Part shown: positions 6,234-7,355 of the stretch, one piece after another | Layout: each line of letters begins with the position of its first letter | Numbering within the stretch: position 1 is the first letter of the stretch | NCBI GenBank assembly: GCA_016930735.1 | Contig: JAFGGF010000152.1 | Span: forward strand, 1 to 7,355 | Length of the DNA: 7,355 nucleotides | Reading direction: 5' to 3' | Source: Prolixibacteraceae bacterium | GTDB taxonomy: Bacteria > Bacteroidota > Bacteroidia > Bacteroidales > Prolixibacteraceae | Notes under the pieces: model-generated | What the model was told of the DNA's origin: nothing | The model's input: only the letters and a program-made list of their open reading frames with translations | Databases searched by the model: none | Translations under genes and position numbers: made by a program

Positions 6234-6347
6234 TCAGATAATCGTTTAATTAAATGCAAAAATCATGTTTTTAATCCGCAATTCCTATCCTGTTTTCAAA
6301 CAATTCGTAATTTTGAATGTTGAACCAGATAAACCAATTAATAAGTT
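6234..6347. other. Divergent intergenic region
   Basis: These 114 bases separate the membrane-protein gene (-) from the dehydrogenase gene (+) and must carry both promoters. The + strand has an exact -7 match (separate entry). For the - strand gene the best candidate is GATTTTTG (6264-6257), one base off TAnnTTTG, with no well-spaced -33 element. A 10-base palindrome TTTAATTAAA lies at 6245-6254, but it is so AT-rich that it is weak evidence for an operator. Confidence 0.4.
6308..6315 (+). promoter_or_regulatory. -7 promoter element for the dehydrogenase gene
   Basis: TAATTTTG matches the Bacteroidota -7 consensus TAnnTTTG and lies 32 bases before the ATG at 6348, a sensible leader length. 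I find no convincing TTTG -33 element about 19 bases upstream, so the promoter may be weak or need an activator. Confidence 0.45.
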
Positions 6348-7355
6348 ATGTATAATTTTGAATATAAAAATCCTGTAAAAATAATTTTTGGAAAAGGGAC
6401 CATTCCCCAGGTAGCAAAAGAAATTCCTAAAAAAGCAAAAATTCTTATGACCTATGGAGGTGGAAGTATCAAAAAGAACGGAGTTTACAATCAGGTCGTA
6501 AAAGCGCTTAAAGGACTTGAAATCCTTGAATTCGGCGGAATAGAAGCTAATCCGCATTACGAAACCTGCATGAAAGCAGTTGAACTGGTAAAAAAAGAAA
6601 AAATCAATTTTCTTCTTTCGGTAGGTGGAGGTTCGGTTTTGGACGCCACTAAATTTATCGCTGCTGCTGTTTATTACGAAGGCGATGATCCCTGGGATAT
6701 CCTTGCAAAGGGGGCTGTTGTAAAAAAAGCCATGCCTTTGGCAGATGTTTTAACCTTACCGGCAACCGGTTCCGAAATGAATGGCAATTCGGTAATTTCG
6801 CGGGTTTCAACACAGGAAAAGCTGGCTTTTGGATCACCTGAAGTGATGCCTGTATTTTCTATTCTCGACCCGGAAACTATTTTCTCATTGCCCGAAAGGC
6901 AGGTAGCAAACGGTGTTGTAGATGCTTTTGTACATGTGATGGAACAGTATCTTACATTTCCGGTCAATTCTCCTATTCAGGACCGGTTTGCTGAAAGTAT
7001 ATTAAAAACATTGGTTGAAGAAGGCCCGAAAGTATTGGCTGACAGGAAGGATTATAACTCGGCAGCTAATTTTATGTGGAGCGCTACTGTTGCACTAAAC
7101 GGCTTGATCGGTACCGGCGTCCCTCAGGATTGGGCAACTCACATGATAGGGCATGAACTTACTGCATACCATGGAATCGACCATGCACGTACTTTGGCTA
7201 TTGTTTTACCGGGGATGATGCATATCAAAAGGAAAGAGAAAAAAGATAAAATCCTTCAATATGGTGAACGGGTTTGGAATATTACCGAAGGAACTGAAGA
7301 TGATAAAATAGATCAGGCTATCGCAGCGACCCAATCTTTCTTTGAATCGGTAGGA
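6348..7355 (+). CDS. yqhD: YqhD/BdhA-type NADPH-dependent alcohol/aldehyde dehydrogenase, 3'-truncated
   Basis: This is an iron-containing-type (group III) alcohol dehydrogenase, closest by eye to E. coli YqhD, which reduces a broad range of aldehydes, including butanal, acrolein and methylglyoxal-like compounds, with NADPH. The 336 visible residues align almost without gaps to the first 338 of YqhD's 387; the rest lies beyond the window. Cofactor motifs are FGKG (14-17), TYGGGSIKKNG (35-45), SVGGGSVLDATKFIAA (91-106) and LTLPATGSE (135-143). The metal ligands, by alignment to YqhD D194, H198, H267 and H281, are D192, H196, H265 and H279, all present. The ATG at 6348 is the first start after an in-frame TAA at 6342 and agrees with the YqhD N-terminus. 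It is transcribed divergently from the membrane-protein gene. The likely role is fermentative alcohol formation or detoxification of reactive aldehydes; the true substrate is unknown. The symbol is assigned by similarity. Confidence 0.93.
   Translation, partial: MYNFEYKNPVKIIFGKGTIPQVAKEIPKKAKILMTYGGGSIKKNGVYNQVVKALKGLEILEFGGIEANPHYETCMKAVELVKKEKINFLLSVGGGSVLDATKFIAAAVYYEGDDPWDILAKGAVVKKAMPLADVLTLPATGSEMNGNSVISRVSTQEKLAFGSPEVMPVFSILDPETIFSLPERQVANGVVDAFVHVMEQYLTFPVNSPIQDRFAESILKTLVEEGPKVLADRKDYNSAANFMWSATVALNGLIGTGVPQDWATHMIGHELTAYHGIDHARTLAIVLPGMMHIKRKEKKDKILQYGERVWNITEGTEDDKIDQAIAATQSFFESVG

Noticed and set aside
1..7355. CRISPR array, tRNA or insertion sequence
   Set aside because: No regularly spaced repeats, cloverleaf-like stretches, transposase motifs or terminal repeats with target duplications were seen on either strand.

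Overview
The window looks like chromosomal DNA of a Bacteroidota bacterium, probably a fermentative Bacteroidales-like lineage. The reasons are low-to-moderate GC, A-rich translation starts without clear Shine-Dalgarno sequences, two upstream elements matching the Bacteroidota -7 promoter consensus TAnnTTTG, and a secreted protein with the GIN/DUF2807 beta-repeat fold that is common in this phylum. This assignment is inferred from sequence style and gene content, not from a database search.

Layout. Positions 1-3508 (+ strand) hold the 3' part of a carbamate kinase gene, a CmoA-like class I methyltransferase, an FkbM-family methyltransferase and a canonical ornithine carbamoyltransferase. A secreted protein of unknown function (3534-4676, +) follows closely. 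A 113-bp convergent gap (4677-4789) holds three consecutive hairpins. On the - strand lie a secreted GIN-domain protein (4790-5497) and an unrecognised four-helix membrane protein (5637-6233). The window ends in a divergently transcribed YqhD/BdhA-type NADPH-dependent alcohol/aldehyde dehydrogenase (6348 onward), cut by the window edge.

How the genes may work together. Ornithine carbamoyltransferase and carbamate kinase are the last two steps of the arginine deiminase pathway (citrulline to carbamoyl phosphate to ATP), so the first block may serve fermentative ATP formation; the deiminase itself is not in view. Two methyltransferase genes sit between these enzymes and are visibly more AT-rich in the stretches I counted, so they may have been inserted as a unit. 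The dehydrogenase fits a fermentative or aldehyde-detoxifying metabolism but stands alone on its own promoter.

I see no CRISPR array, tRNA or rRNA, insertion sequence, toxin-antitoxin pair or recognisable defence system. The most unusual points are the methyltransferase pair inside an arginine-catabolism block, the CmoA homologue lacking the aligned carboxy-SAM-binding arginine, and an 8-bp inverted repeat spanning the carbamoyltransferase stop codon. No gap between genes exceeds 300 bases.
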